NCBI GenBank assembly: GCA_024636675.1
Contig: JAGXGM010000028.1
Coordinates: 1 to 64,000 of the forward strand
Source of the DNA: Hydrogenophilales bacterium
GTDB taxonomy: Bacteria > Pseudomonadota > Gammaproteobacteria > Burkholderiales > Thiobacillaceae
DNA length: 64,000 bases
Reading direction: 5' to 3'
Shown: one piece after another, positions 63,395 to 64,000 of the stretch
Layout of the letters: the number at the start of each line of letters is the position of its first letter
Position numbering within the stretch: position 1 is the stretch's first letter
Translations under genes and position numbers: made by a program
Notes under the pieces: generated by a model
The model's input: the letters and a program-made list of their open reading frames with translations, nothing else
Databases searched by the model: none
What the model was told of the DNA's origin: nothing

Positions 63395-64000
63395 ATGAAA
63401 CTTCGCACCCGATTCACCGTATCTGCCCTGTTTGCCTCCCTTGCCATGCCCATGGCGGCAAGCGCGCTGGAGGTCAACATCACCGCCGACCTGCCCTCGG
63501 TTGAGGTCATGCATGGCGACCAGAAAGTCACGATCATGCGCAATCAGGACCAGAAGAACACCATCGATCCTGATTTTGCCAAGACCTCGCGCAAGTGTCC
63601 GCCCTTCTGCATCCAGCCGGGGGAACTGGCACCAGGCGTCGCAACCATTGCTGAACTGGAAGTCATTCACTATCTCAAGGAGATGAGCGACGGCGACAAG
63701 AGCATCCTCGTGGTCGACTCGCGCACGCCTGATTGGGTCGCGAAAGGCACGATTCCGGGCGCCATCAACATTCCCTGGGACAAGCTCAACATCGGCAGGT
63801 CCGATCCCATCACCGTTCAGGACATCCTTGAAAAACAGTTAGACGTCAGAAGCCAGGACGGTTTCAACATGTTCGACAAAGCCAAGACCGTTGTCATGTT
63901 CTGCAATGGACCCTGGTGCGGGCAATCGCCGACCAACATCAGGGGCCTGCTGAAAATCGGCTACCCGGCAGATAAAATCAAGTGGTACCGGGGGGGCATG
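63395..64000 (+). CDS. Exported rhodanese-like domain protein (partial, runs off the window)
   Basis: Not in the ORF track because there is no stop before the end. The ATG at 63395 has AGGAGACC upstream. The visible 202 residues start with a signal peptide (LFASLAMPMAASA), then a ~70-residue N-terminal part with a CPPFC pair, then a rhodanese domain (ILVVDSRTPDWVAKGTIPGA, NIPWDKL) with the active-site loop MFCNGPWCGQSPTN. The loop Cys would carry a persulfide. Periplasmic rhodaneses are common in sulfur oxidisers, and the adjacent qmo-hdr genes fit this. Substrate unknown. Confidence 0.88.
   Translation, partial: MKLRTRFTVSALFASLAMPMAASALEVNITADLPSVEVMHGDQKVTIMRNQDQKNTIDPDFAKTSRKCPPFCIQPGELAPGVATIAELEVIHYLKEMSDGDKSILVVDSRTPDWVAKGTIPGAINIPWDKLNIGRSDPITVQDILEKQLDVRSQDGFNMFDKAKTVVMFCNGPWCGQSPTNIRGLLKIGYPADKIKWYRGGM

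Overview
The window looks like the chromosome of a GC-rich, motile betaproteobacterium that oxidises sulfur compounds, most like a Thiobacillus-type organism. This is inferred from gene content and protein style; no rRNA or other marker is present. About two thirds of the sequence is a nearly continuous flagellar and chemotaxis island. The far right end carries a QmoAB-HdrCB electron-transfer cluster of the kind associated with APS reductase, next to an exported rhodanese. No tRNA, rRNA, CRISPR array, insertion sequence or phage gene was seen.

Layout. 1-4546 (+): the end of fliD, then fliS, fliT, a FliK-family protein, a short FlhB-like protein, ycgR and cheV. 4680-5039 (-): fliE, divergent from 5284-16167 (+): fliFGHIJK and fliLMNOPQR, which supply the MS ring, C ring, export ATPase and export gate. 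16277-25302 (-): cheZ, cheY, an HD-GYP response regulator, a very large hybrid kinase, cheB, cheD and cheR. 25467-34787 (-): five methyl-accepting chemotaxis proteins, two of them Aer-like with PAS domains and three transmembrane receptors ending in an EWEEF tether. 34833-37869 (-): cheW, cheA and a second cheY. 37924-38496 (-): a second CheZ-like protein. 38493-48337 (-): flgL, flgK and flgJIHGFEDCB. 48522-50096 (+): flgA, flgM and flgN. 50230-52068 (-): mnmC. 52114-56334 (+): a MacAB-like export system (adaptor, ATPase, two permeases). 56599-57385: a BON lipoprotein and a small unknown protein. 57563-62648 (-): qmoA, qmoB, hdrC and hdrB. 63119-64000 (+): a small exported protein that appears frameshifted, and a rhodanese that runs off the window.

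How it fits together. Receptors signal through CheW and CheA to two CheY proteins, each encoded beside a CheZ-type protein. CheB, CheD and CheR set receptor adaptation. CheY acts on FliM in the switch built by the fli operon, and YcgR and the HD-GYP protein suggest cyclic-di-GMP control of motility. Three good FliA (sigma-28) promoter matches with exact 11-nt spacing precede cheYZ, flgKL and one aer-like gene, and flgM encodes the matching anti-sigma factor.

The most unusual observations are: arrays of 7-nt units (NNNCAAG) facing each other in inverted orientation at two convergent gene junctions; a hybrid kinase whose two N-terminal receivers carry Glu instead of the phospho-acceptor Asp and whose Hpt-like domain lacks its His; an MnmC whose methyltransferase motifs are eroded while its oxidase domain looks intact; a second CheZ-like protein that shares a C-terminal acidic-LF tail with CheD; and a Qmo-type cluster with no membrane subunit.
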